From positions 1-38,350 of the forward strand of contig JJNX02000013.1 of NCBI GenBank assembly GCA_000681355.2: a stretch of DNA of 38,350 nt, given 5' to 3'. The notes below the pieces were generated by a model. It saw only the letters and a list, made by a program, of their open reading frames with translations. It did not search any database and had not been told where the DNA came from. The position numbers and the translations under genes are program-made. This stretch comes from Peptococcaceae bacterium SCADC1_2_3. Lineage in GTDB: Bacteria; Bacillota; Desulfotomaculia; Desulfotomaculales; Nap2-2B. Below, one piece after another: positions 17,901 to 25,150 of this stretch; position 1 is the first letter of the stretch, and every line of letters begins with the position of its first letter.

Positions 17901-18309
17901 TAAACTTACTTCCGGGGATGAAGAGGAGCTTAAAATTTTTAAAGATGCAGCCCACATCCCTGGCTGGGCCAGAAAAGCAGTCTCGGCAACGGTAAAAGAA
18001 GGTTTGCTAAAAGGTTACGAGGAAGCAGACGGAACTTTCACCTTCGCCGGACAAAAGTTGGTTAACCGGGCGGAAATGGCCGTCTTGGCAGGCCGGATTA
18101 TGGATAGAAAGCTAGGGCCGGTAACCCCGGCAGCTCTTAATTTTACTGATGCCGGGCAGATTCCGGTTTGGGCCAGACAAGCTGTTGGCGTGGCAGCGGC
18201 TAAGGGGGTTATGAGCGGCTACCCGGACAATACCCTGCAGGCTCTAAATAACCTTAACCGGGCCGAAGCGGCAACCATGATTAAACGAATGCTTGATTTA
18301 TTAACTTAA
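14938..18309 (+). CDS. Giant S-layer-anchored paralog 2, multi-domain
   Basis: An 1123-residue cell-surface protein. Order: signal peptide (1-37); the shared paralog domain (about 38-235, HYYHQGPV); two alternating kinds of SUOX-like module, A (237-380 and 536-670, GANCHGLEY or GASCHQAVY, IPLWYL or IPLYYL, TGY.V.VTA.DG) and B (384-536, TLAEIKALPAY, KYQGVKVVDL, ASDGYSMDY); a CARDB-type Ig domain (678-780); a Gly/Pro linker; a beta domain (800-930); and three SLH domains (938-1120) that bind secondary cell-wall polymer. GTG start with GGAGG 9 bases upstream, overlapping paralog 1. The role is unknown; genomic context with a Moco riboswitch and WtpABC suggests binding of a metal oxyanion or cofactor, or an extracytoplasmic redox function. 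Confidence 0.85.
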   Translation: MLKKFLVKNSDFFKPVICLLFAFFFLSLLLPALASAAETTTSAHLIKYAADGQTVITETTVDYVYMKNHFPVKGDGVTHYYHQGPVMEGDMWDPTRTINLKDQGTVQGTDLKDLCELIGGLSTGEKVRVKAADGFFKEFPYENIYSPSLNQGPIVLCWSKDKVEVPGFSDGMKIVFMSQVKNGDGKYVFGNQDMKECFPEAYWHFYKSGTQDYPSSSGYTVKYVSEVAIFSNVPAEPSWELELSGAKSEKISKAKFEEGANCHGLEYTDNNGKWKGIPLWYLMGWVDDEISHGPGAFNDSLAETGYEVKVTAGDGFSKTFSSKDLARNNNYIVACYLDGSPLPELDDKKRPLAPLKLVGTAAEGGNKVGNIVKISLDITPAPPQETLTITGKTGSKVYTLAEIKALPAYTDHGGFKKSTGAIVGPYKYQGVKVVDLLSGTGGLEASDSLKITASDGYSMDYTYDQVQGKLTTYNKDTGGEEAVPGPVNMVLAYAENDNPIPKENGGPLRIVFAGPDKPITDGHFWVKYISKIEVQGGLSEWWLELEGAIKEKMDRSTFESGASCHQAVYTDGEGNKWSGIPLYYLVGRVDDAASHDFNDELADTGYTVTVTAADGYAKTFSSAFVKLNKGIILANRLNEEVLPENNWPLKLTGPALKKGENVKKAAKITLTITNQADLWPSVITLPEYLQAGSSSTVTVRVYNGGAKNAANFEIILNANEKQVESKRVDLLAAGADTEISFTWTPENAGLYTLKVIIDPKNEILENNKLNNELTKDVQVASRPGSSGGGGAPTKPQKVEKNIVAGAATVAEISGVVKIEVPAGAVSGGNAVIAAETIGEQKAKGLDRPLLSKVVDVQVKNGTITGKINLTLYFDPKKLAKNQEPAAFYYEEKNNQWVKLDGVVDYDRSTATVSVEHLTPFAVFALPKEEIKPAVKEKTVFPDLQGHWAEAVINELAGMGIISGYPEGAFKPENKITRLEATALLARALKLTSGDEEELKIFKDAAHIPGWARKAVSATVKEGLLKGYEEADGTFTFAGQKLVNRAEMAVLAGRIMDRKLGPVTPAALNFTDAGQIPVWARQAVGVAAAKGVMSGYPDNTLQALNNLNRAEAATMIKRMLDLLT

Positions 18310-18348
18310 GAGAAAAGTAACTATTCAGGTGGATAGCCTGTAGGCAGT

Positions 18349-18392
18349 TAGGCTGTAGGAGGAAATAGGCGTGACTAACAGCCTACAGCCTA
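18349..18392. repeat. Inverted repeat, 11-bp arms
   Basis: TAGGCTGTAGG (18349-18359) and CCTACAGCCTA (18382-18392) are perfect inverted copies with 22 bases between them. Further AGCCTGTAG-type words lie alongside. A similar GCAGGC/GCCTGT hairpin occurs near position 120-140, so this may be a dispersed intergenic repeat. Confidence 0.55.
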
Positions 18393-18438
18393 TGGCCTAA
18401 ACAACCTGAGTAGCAACAGAGAAAATAATATTTTTGGT

Positions 18439-18471
18439 GGTGATGGCACCTTTAACTCTGGTACCATCACC
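18439..18471 (+). terminator. Strong hairpin between paralogs 2 and 3
   Basis: GGTGATGG-C-ACC pairs with GGT-A-CCATCACC around a 9-base loop. The following sequence TTAAAACCTTATTTTAGG is only weakly T-rich, so it may slow or partly end transcription, or stabilise the upstream mRNA end. Confidence 0.5.
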
Positions 18472-18521
18472 TTAAAACCTTATTTTAGGTGATAAAAAAG
18501 GAGGTTTATCGCTGACCGATC

Positions 18522-20225
18522 ATGAGCAGATTTAAAAAAATTACTTTTGCCCGGTTGTTTTTTACCTTTTTCTTGTTTTTTTCTTTTTCCCTTCTTCAAC
18601 TGTTGATTTTCGTCTCTGAAGGGGCAGCAAGCACAACTTCGGTTCACCTGGTTAAGTACGCTTCTGACGAAAAGATGATCCTGGCTGAGCGCAATGTAGA
18701 TTACCAGTGGATGAAAAATAATCTCCCGGTATATGGAGATGGAGTAATCCACTATTACCACCAGGGACCTGTTTTTCCAGAAGAATGGGAGAAGGTTTGG
18801 GGAGCAGTCTATACGGAAAAGCCTTATGATATATGGGACCCTACCAGAAGCGTTAATTTAAAGGACAAGGGGGCGGTAAAAGGAACTGCCCTTAAGGATT
18901 TGTGTGTTTTAGCAGGCGGCCTGGCTCCCGGCGAAAAGGTAAAAATTAAGGCTGAAGACGGTTTTTCTAAAATTTTTCCTTATCCCAATGTCTATACCCC
19001 TTCAGCCAGCCAGGGGCCAATTGTTCTTTGCTGGTCTAAAGATGGCCAGGAGGTTCCTGATTATAGTGACGGGATGCAGCTTATTTTCTTTTCCCAGGTG
19101 ACTAACGGGGAAGGAAAATATGTCTTTGGAAATTGGGATATGCGCCAGTCTTTTCCCCAGGAATACTGGCACTTTTACGAAACCTACCCTACTACCACCG
19201 GCTATACTGTGAAGTATGTTTCTGAGATAGCCGTTTATAGTCAGGAAGCTCCCCCGGCCTCTCCGGGCAACGGGGCAGGCTCCGGCGGGGGGATTGCTGT
19301 TGGGGAGTTGCTTAAGGTTGACCGCACCGACCCGGAAGATAAAGCTCTTGAGGTACCAGTAAACCAAACTATAACCATCGTTTTCAATCAAGAAATAAGC
19401 GCGGGGGAAATTTTTGAAGAAATTACTCTTGGCGGTAAAAACGATGAGCCCAAAGAAATAAACAAAGAGATAAACAAGTCAATTGAGGGCAAGACCCTTA
19501 CGATTAAGCCAAAACAAAACCTTAAGATTAATACTAAATATACGGTAACTATTCCGGCCAGGGCAATAAAAGACAAATCAGGAAACAGCCTTAAAGAAGA
19601 CTATAAATTTAGTTTTACCACCCTGGTTGAAAAACAAATTCCCCTAGAGGAAACAGCCATTGACTTTTTGGATTTGCAAAACCACTGGGCAAGAGAGGCT
19701 GTTGCCAAGCTGGCTGGTGTCGGTTTAATTAGAGGGTATCCTGATGGCAACTTTAAACCAGAAAAAAAGGTTAGCCGGGCAGAAATAACCGTTACCTTGA
19801 CGCGCTTACTCGGACTTTCCCCGGAAAATGAACGGGAATTAAGATTATTTGCGGATGCTGCGGCCATTCCTGTCTGGGCGCGCGGGGCAATCGCCGCGGC
19901 AACTAAAGATGACCTGATAAAAGGGTATCTGCAGGACGACGGGAGGTTAATCTTTGAGGCAGAAAGGCCTGTCAGCCGCTCTGAAATGGCTTGTTTGGCC
20001 GTGAGGATAATTAAAGAAAAAACGGGCGAGGAAAGCTTAAGCCCTTTTGAATTTAAAGACGCCGGCAAAATTCCGGTCTGGGCAAAAGAGGCCTTTGAAT
20101 TGTCTTTAGCCAAGGGATTTATAAAAGGTTATCCAGACAATACCCTTCGTCCGGATAACTTGGTGAGCCGGGCTGAAGCTGCTTTAATAATAGGGCGGTT
20201 GAGGGATTTAATCAGCAAAACGTGA
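18522..20225 (+). CDS. S-layer-anchored paralog 3 with Ig-like domain
   Basis: A 567-residue surface protein: signal peptide (1-37), the shared paralog domain (about 38-232; VDYQWMKNNLPVYGDG, HYYHQGPVF, GPIVLCWSK, YWHFYE), a Gly-rich linker (about 245-260), a Big_5-type Ig domain (about 265-370; VNQTITIVFNQEI, KYTVTIPARAIKD) and three SLH domains (377-563) ending with SRAEAALIIGRL. ATG 18522 is the first usable start after an in-frame stop at 18513, but GAGG is 17 bases upstream, an unusually long spacer. It lies 212 bases after paralog 2 and one base before paralog 4. Function unknown; SLH anchoring on the outside is clear. Confidence 0.85.
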   Translation: MSRFKKITFARLFFTFFLFFSFSLLQLLIFVSEGAASTTSVHLVKYASDEKMILAERNVDYQWMKNNLPVYGDGVIHYYHQGPVFPEEWEKVWGAVYTEKPYDIWDPTRSVNLKDKGAVKGTALKDLCVLAGGLAPGEKVKIKAEDGFSKIFPYPNVYTPSASQGPIVLCWSKDGQEVPDYSDGMQLIFFSQVTNGEGKYVFGNWDMRQSFPQEYWHFYETYPTTTGYTVKYVSEIAVYSQEAPPASPGNGAGSGGGIAVGELLKVDRTDPEDKALEVPVNQTITIVFNQEISAGEIFEEITLGGKNDEPKEINKEINKSIEGKTLTIKPKQNLKINTKYTVTIPARAIKDKSGNSLKEDYKFSFTTLVEKQIPLEETAIDFLDLQNHWAREAVAKLAGVGLIRGYPDGNFKPEKKVSRAEITVTLTRLLGLSPENERELRLFADAAAIPVWARGAIAAATKDDLIKGYLQDDGRLIFEAERPVSRSEMACLAVRIIKEKTGEESLSPFEFKDAGKIPVWAKEAFELSLAKGFIKGYPDNTLRPDNLVSRAEAALIIGRLRDLISKT

Positions 20226-20235
20226 GGTGATAAAG

Positions 20236-21102
20236 ATAACCATAAAAAACAGGAATAGGTATTTTAGTTTTTTTTTACTTAGTTTTTTACTTATTTTTTA
20301 TTTATTTTCCCCGGTATTGGCCTGGGGGGCGGAGCCGACTACAGCAGTACAACTGGTAAAATATGAAACCAATAAAAAAACAGTGACCGGGGAAAAAAGG
20401 GTGGACTACCGTTGGATGGAAGCCAACCTGCCGGTATACGGAGACGGGAAAACTTTTTACTATCATCAGGGACCTGTTTTTGAAGGAGACAAATGGGACC
20501 CCGGCAGAGCCAAAAATTTAAAAAATAAGGGAGCGGTAAAAGGAACTGCTCTTAAGGACCTTTGTAAACTGGTTGGGGGCATGTCACCAGGTGACGAAGT
20601 GGTAATTTTTGCTTCTGATGGCTATCAGGTGAAACTAGATTACCAGAATATTTATGAGCCACCAGACAGACAGGGTCCGGTAGTTCTTTGCTGGTATAAC
20701 GGGGAGGAAGAAAAAGCCGGGGAGCAACAGGGAAATGGTTATGTGCCTTCTTATTATACCGGAATGCGGCTTGTTTTTATGTCAAAAGTTCCTAATGCAG
20801 AAGGCAAGTATGTTTTTGGCAACGCGGATATGCGGGATTGTATGAAGAAGGAAAAATACTGGCATTTTTATGAAGGAAAGTATCCAAGTACAAGCGGGCT
20901 TTCCGCAAAATGGGTAGAAGAGATAGCCATTTTTTCTGGAGGGGCACCGGAAAAACCTTTTCGGCTAACTACCAAAGAAACCGGCAAAAAATCACAATTC
21001 CCCCCGTCCGATTATACGTTTATGGATATGATTCCGTATATTGTTTGTTTTTTAATATTGCTTCTGGCCGGAGTTTATTTTTTTAACCGGCCAAAAAAAT
21101 AA
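20236..21102 (+). CDS. Exported paralog 4 with C-terminal membrane anchor
   Basis: A roughly 288-residue relative: signal peptide (about 1-31, ending AWGA), the shared domain (VDYRWMEANLPVYGDG, FYYHQGPVF, GPVVLCWY, GKYVFGNADM, YWHFYE), then a linker and a C-terminal transmembrane helix (YIVCFLILLLAGVYFF) with a basic tail. It is held in the membrane instead of by SLH domains. GTG 20227 is the first conventional start but lies inside the 8-base perfect Shine-Dalgarno GAGGTGAT (20224-20231). ATA 20236, 8 bases after GAGG, is the better placed start. The Shine-Dalgarno overlaps the end of paralog 3, giving tight coupling. Confidence 0.78.
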   Translation: MTIKNRNRYFSFFLLSFLLIFYLFSPVLAWGAEPTTAVQLVKYETNKKTVTGEKRVDYRWMEANLPVYGDGKTFYYHQGPVFEGDKWDPGRAKNLKNKGAVKGTALKDLCKLVGGMSPGDEVVIFASDGYQVKLDYQNIYEPPDRQGPVVLCWYNGEEEKAGEQQGNGYVPSYYTGMRLVFMSKVPNAEGKYVFGNADMRDCMKKEKYWHFYEGKYPSTSGLSAKWVEEIAIFSGGAPEKPFRLTTKETGKKSQFPPSDYTFMDMIPYIVCFLILLLAGVYFFNRPKK

Positions 21103-21122
21103 AGGGGAAAGAGATTAAAAGA

Positions 21123-21716
21123 ATGTGGGGAAAAAGAAGTAAATCTATCTTTTCTGTCTTCCTGGTGGTTGCTATTATTTGCCTTTTATCTATTTATATT
21201 TACGGTCATTGGCAAAACGGTCGAATAAGCTGGAAACTAACCTTAACGGGTAAAGAAGGCACTAAGGAGCTTACATTTTATCAAATTAAAGAAATGTCTT
21301 CTTACCAGGGGTGGGGCGGTTTTTTTACTTCGGTTGGTGTGGTCAACGGGCCGGACAAGTACAAAGGGGTGCCGGTGGAAGACCTTTGCGCCCAGGTAGG
21401 CGGTATTTCCCCAAAAGATTGCCTTTGGGTTTTTTCTCCTGATGGCTACTCCATGGTTTTTTCTTACGAACAGGTAAGGGGAGACTTTGTGGCCTATGAC
21501 CCGCAGACTTTAAAGGAAATACCTGCCAGAGGATTAAAGATGCTTCTGGGGTACGAGAAGAATAAAACCTTCTTTACTGAAGAAGAAGGAAAGCCCTTAA
21601 GAATTGTTCTGGCGGGCCGGCAAAAGCTTTTAACCGAGGGGCATTACTGGGTTAAGTGGGTGAACAAAATAGAGGTTCGGCCAGTAAAAAAAGGATTAAG
21701 AGAAGATGAAGGTTAA
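21123..21716 (+). CDS. Small membrane-anchored SUOX-like domain protein
   Basis: A 197-residue protein with an uncleaved N-terminal membrane helix (about 8-28) followed by one module of type B of the large S-layer protein: LTFYQIKEMSSYQGWGG, KYKGVPVEDL, SPDGYSMVF, PLRIVLAG and a closing HYWVKWVNKIEV. This fold resembles the molybdopterin-binding domain of sulfite-oxidase-type enzymes, but the Cys that ligates Mo in those enzymes is not obvious here. It lies 20 bases after paralog 4 and overlaps the substrate-binding protein gene by 11 bases, so it is translated with the transporter. It could pass ligand between the surface proteins and the binding lipoprotein; that is inference. Confidence 0.75.
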   Translation: MWGKRSKSIFSVFLVVAIICLLSIYIYGHWQNGRISWKLTLTGKEGTKELTFYQIKEMSSYQGWGGFFTSVGVVNGPDKYKGVPVEDLCAQVGGISPKDCLWVFSPDGYSMVFSYEQVRGDFVAYDPQTLKEIPARGLKMLLGYEKNKTFFTEEEGKPLRIVLAGRQKLLTEGHYWVKWVNKIEVRPVKKGLREDEG

Positions 21717-22758
21717 ACAAATTATCGCGGGAATAATATTAGCCGGTCTGTTTTTAAGTTTAAATGCCTGTGGCCTTCGGGAAAAAGAAAAACCTAAATT
21801 AAAGGTTATTTACGCCGGAAGCCTGATCCAACCATTGGAAGAGGCAAGCAAACAATTTAATAAACTTTATCCGGAGGTAGAGGTGGAAACAGAAGGGCAC
21901 GGAAGCATCCAGGTGATCAGGTATGTAACTGACCTGGGGAAAAAGGCGGATGTACTTCTGGTGGCCGATTATTCTCTGATTTCCTCCTTGATGTACGATG
22001 ACTATGCTAACTGGTATATAAAGTTTGCCACCAACCAGTTGGTAATTGCCTACACGGAAAAAAGCAAATATGCGGCTAAAATCAATAGCGCCAATTGGTA
22101 CGAAATTCTTTCCCTTCCTGAGGTAAAATTTGGCTTGGCACATCCGCTTTTAGATGCTTGTGGCTACAGGTCATTAATGGCCATTCAATTAGCGGAATTA
22201 TATTATCAAAAACCCAATATCTTCAAATATTTAATTGCGAATAATTTTGACCCGTCCGTGAAAGTGCAAAAGGATGACGGCAACTATACCATATTCATTC
22301 CCGAGGTTATAAAACCGCTTAGTCAAAAAGTATCTTTGCGGGGCGGCAGTATCCAGGTTTTGGCCTTGCTTGATGCCGGGTTGATCGACTACGCTTTTGA
22401 ATACCGCAGTGTTGCCCTGCAACACGGGCTTAAATTTGTTGAACTGCCTCCTCAGATTAACTTAAGTTCCCCTGTCTGTGATGATTTTTACCGCCGGGTA
22501 AAAGTAAATTTTGGGTTTCAGCGTTTTAGCGCTATTGGTAATGAGCAGGCAGGAAAAGTAATTTTTTACGGCTTAACTATTCCCAAGAATGCTCGAAATC
22601 CTCTTTGGGCTGAAGAATACGTAAAATTTATCCTTGGTCCAGAAGGGAAAAAAATCTTTACCGAACATGAACATCCGGTTATTCCCCCGGAAGCAGATAA
22701 TCTTTATCAAATACCTCCTGCCTTGGCACCTTTTATTAAAAAGGAGAAAACCTGGTGA
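21706..22758 (+). CDS. wtpA: Tungstate/molybdate-binding lipoprotein, WtpA-like
   Basis: A 350-residue extracytoplasmic solute-binding protein. The N-terminus has a lipobox LNAC with Cys near residue 22. The mature part shows family features of archaeal-type WtpA/ModA: KVIYAGSLIQPLEEA, HGSIQVIRYVTDLGKKADVLLVADYSLI, TNQLVIAYTEKSKY, and LAHPLLDACGYRS. Binding-site residues cannot be assigned surely by eye, so tungstate versus molybdate is open. Its start overlaps the small SUOX-like gene, and its stop overlaps the permease start by 4 bases. Confidence 0.85.
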   Translation: MKVKQIIAGIILAGLFLSLNACGLREKEKPKLKVIYAGSLIQPLEEASKQFNKLYPEVEVETEGHGSIQVIRYVTDLGKKADVLLVADYSLISSLMYDDYANWYIKFATNQLVIAYTEKSKYAAKINSANWYEILSLPEVKFGLAHPLLDACGYRSLMAIQLAELYYQKPNIFKYLIANNFDPSVKVQKDDGNYTIFIPEVIKPLSQKVSLRGGSIQVLALLDAGLIDYAFEYRSVALQHGLKFVELPPQINLSSPVCDDFYRRVKVNFGFQRFSAIGNEQAGKVIFYGLTIPKNARNPLWAEEYVKFILGPEGKKIFTEHEHPVIPPEADNLYQIPPALAPFIKKEKTW

Positions 22759-23543
22759 AAAAAAGGCATGTAGAAACAATTTACTTTATTTCTCTTTTTA
22801 CCAGCCTGATTACCTTTTTCTTTATCGTTTATCCTATTTTTAATACCATCTCTTTGACCAAAGGAAGCATGCTCTGGGTAACGCTTCGGGATATTTCTTT
22901 AATGCACCCGGTTTATTTAAGCATTCTGGCGTCTACCATAACGGCTGTTGTTTCTTTGTTCCTGGGGGTTCCTCTGGCTTACCTGTTGGCCCGCAAAGAT
23001 TTCAAAGGCAAAGGTCTTTTAGAAAGTATTGTTGACTTGCCGGTGGTAATTCCTCATCCGGTGGCAGGTATTTGTCTTTTAACCGTGGTCAGTCCTAATT
23101 GCTGGGTAGGACGGTTACTGGAGCGCTCAGGAATTGAAGTAGTTGGAACGCTAACGGGCATTGTCATGGCCATGACTTTTGTGAGCATTCCTTTCCTGAT
23201 TAATGCAGCCAGGGAGTCCTTTGAAAATATACCTTGGCGTTTAGAAAACGTTTCCCGTACTTTAGGAGCTACCCAAACTCAGGCTTTTTTTACGGTTACC
23301 CTCCCTTTAGCAAAGAAGGGTATCGTAAACGGCCTGATCATGACCTGGGCCCGGGCAATTGGCGAATTTGGGGCCGTCATTATTTTGGCCTATCATCCGC
23401 TAATTGCTCCCACTAAAATTTATGAAACGTTCCTTTCTTATGGTCTTTTCCAGGCTATACCCTTAACCACCATCATGCTTATTGTTTGCCTTGGTTTGTT
23501 TTTCTTAGCGAGGTTGCTTACGCAAAGAAAAAGGTCTTCTTAA
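22755..23543 (+). CDS. wtpB: Tungstate/molybdate ABC permease, WtpB-like
   Basis: A 262-residue inner-membrane permease of the molybdate/tungstate/sulfate type. About six hydrophobic segments are visible. The cytoplasmic EAA loop that contacts the ATPase is seen as SRTLGATQTQAFFTVTLPLAKKGI, followed by ARAIGEFGAV, a strong signature of the ModB/WtpB/CysT group. GTG 22755 overlaps the wtpA stop, with AAGGAG at 22741 as ribosome site. The ATPase gene follows after a single base. Confidence 0.88.
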   Translation: MKKRHVETIYFISLFTSLITFFFIVYPIFNTISLTKGSMLWVTLRDISLMHPVYLSILASTITAVVSLFLGVPLAYLLARKDFKGKGLLESIVDLPVVIPHPVAGICLLTVVSPNCWVGRLLERSGIEVVGTLTGIVMAMTFVSIPFLINAARESFENIPWRLENVSRTLGATQTQAFFTVTLPLAKKGIVNGLIMTWARAIGEFGAVIILAYHPLIAPTKIYETFLSYGLFQAIPLTTIMLIVCLGLFFLARLLTQRKRSS

Positions 23544-23544
23544 G

Positions 23545-24594
23545 ATGTTGGCCGTCCATAATTTATCTTTAAACGTTGGCCGCTTTAAATTAAAAGATAT
23601 TAATTTGGTAGTGCAAGAGGGAGAATTTTTTGCCCTCTTAGGACCTACAGGAGCAGGAAAATCAGTTTTTTTAGAAGCTCTGGCCGGACTGCGCCAGGTT
23701 AATTCCGGCAATATTTGGTTAAACGGGCAGGATATTACCTTTGAGAAGCCAGAAAAGCGTAAAATGGCTTTTGTTTATCAGGATTTTTCTCTTTTTCCCC
23801 ATTTAAAGGTAAAAGATAATATCCGTTATGGACTTTATTTTCAAAAACAAAAAAATAAAGATAGGGAGGAAAAATTTTATCGTTACTTGGTAGAACTGTT
23901 AAATATAGAAAATCTTTTAGAGCGCTACCCTGAAAGTTTAAGTGGAGGAGAAAAGCAAAAGGTGGCGCTGGCCAGAGCTTTGATGGTCAGACCGGCCACG
24001 TTGCTGCTAGACGAACCGTTCAGCAGCCTGGACTTTAATACCAGAGAGGAATTGGTAAATAAGCTTCAAAGCTTGCACCGGGATTTGGCTAATAGGGTTA
24101 TCCTGGTTACCCATGATTTTACCGAGGCAAGAATTCTGGCTAACCGGGCAGGCGTGATTAGAGAAGGATTTTTAGAGCAAGCAGGAAGTTTAGAGGAGAT
24201 CTTTTTAAAACCGGCATCTTACTTTGTGGCTGAATTTACCGGAATGAAAAATCTTTTCCCGGTAACCGTTTCGGAGGGCAAGGCATGGTTTAGTGAACAT
24301 GCCCAGGCGGTGGTTATTGAAGGAAAGGCAAAAGAAGGCAATTATTACTTGGGGGTGCGTCCGGAAAATATTCTTTTGGCTAAAGATTGCATAGAAAGAA
24401 TTGGCAATTGCTTTTCGGGAATTATTACCGGAATTAAAAATAAGGGGGTTTACCTGGAAGTCAATATTACCACTCCCTTTGCTCATTGGAAAGCGGTTTT
24501 AAGTCCCAGCCAGTTTTCTGCCCTGGACCTTAAGCTAGAAGAAAAGGTATACTTTGGCTTTAACCCGTCTCAGGTAATTTTAGTTGACCATTAA
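23545..24594 (+). CDS. wtpC: Tungstate/molybdate ABC ATPase, WtpC-like
   Basis: A 349-residue ATP-binding subunit that drives oxyanion import. Seen: Walker A GPTGAGKSVF (about 33-42), a Q-loop YQDFSLFPHL, the signature LSGGEKQKVALARAL (about 133), Walker B LLLDEPFSSLD and switch His in VTHDF. Residues 235-349 form a TOBE/Mop-like regulatory domain that in ModC and WtpC can bind the oxyanion and trans-inhibit transport. It ends the operon; no clear terminator follows, only AT-rich sequence. Confidence 0.88.
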   Translation: MLAVHNLSLNVGRFKLKDINLVVQEGEFFALLGPTGAGKSVFLEALAGLRQVNSGNIWLNGQDITFEKPEKRKMAFVYQDFSLFPHLKVKDNIRYGLYFQKQKNKDREEKFYRYLVELLNIENLLERYPESLSGGEKQKVALARALMVRPATLLLDEPFSSLDFNTREELVNKLQSLHRDLANRVILVTHDFTEARILANRAGVIREGFLEQAGSLEEIFLKPASYFVAEFTGMKNLFPVTVSEGKAWFSEHAQAVVIEGKAKEGNYYLGVRPENILLAKDCIERIGNCFSGIITGIKNKGVYLEVNITTPFAHWKAVLSPSQFSALDLKLEEKVYFGFNPSQVILVDH

Positions 24595-25117
24595 TTAATA
24601 CCACAATAATAGATTTTTTCATAATCACAAACTTGAATATCACATGATAGTAGCGCCGTCTGTAGGTTAATTTTCCCAATGAAGTTACTATTCTTTTTTC
24701 GTAAATATCGGCTGCTTCCCACCCTGCCCGCTCTACGGAGCAAAGTAATATGTTATCCAGGTACTGCAAAAAGGAGGAAGCAAAAGGTCAATCGAAGCAC
24801 TTTTGCGCGATTATGTGGAAAAGGGCTGGCTTTTATCGGAAGCTTATGGCCCGGAAGATTTTCTTATATTTCAAGACCTGACCCCATGGACTCTTTGTTG
24901 CACCAACTGACCAGCAGACAAGGGTACTGAAAGTTAATATCCTAAAACTTATTCCCTGGGTAAGTGATGAAACACGGTTATAATAGATGGTAACAATTAT
25001 CAGGGAAAAAGCCGATAAACTGGGTTATTATGCCGAGAGTGAATATGAAAAGCCTGGAAAAATGGAGTTTGGACAGAAACGACATCCTTCCCGGCGGATA
25101 AAAATTTATTTTTTCGA
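24595..25117. other. Gene-poor stretch with decayed sequence
   Basis: No convincing gene is present. A short frame near 24790-24910 reads RSIEALLRDYVEKGWLLSE and could be part of a decayed gene. A 45-codon frame (24987-25124) begins MVTIIREKADKLGYYAESEY, with a TATAAT just upstream at 24979 but no ribosome site. Neither is recognised. The right copy of the 17-bp flanking sequence lies at 24869-24885. Confidence 0.4.
24869..24885 (-). repeat. Right copy of 17-bp inverted flanking sequence
   Basis: TTTCAAGACCTGACCCC is the reverse complement of 13525-13541 with one mismatch. The pair encloses the 11-kb riboswitch, surface-protein and wtp cluster. Confidence 0.6.
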
Positions 25118-25150
25118 GTGCTGAAGAACGATAATGGACGGAATAAACGG

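Noticed and set aside
19601-20113. 170-residue minus-strand frame opposite the SLH domains
   Set aside because: Antisense of clear SLH coding sequence, low-complexity composition, no start signal.
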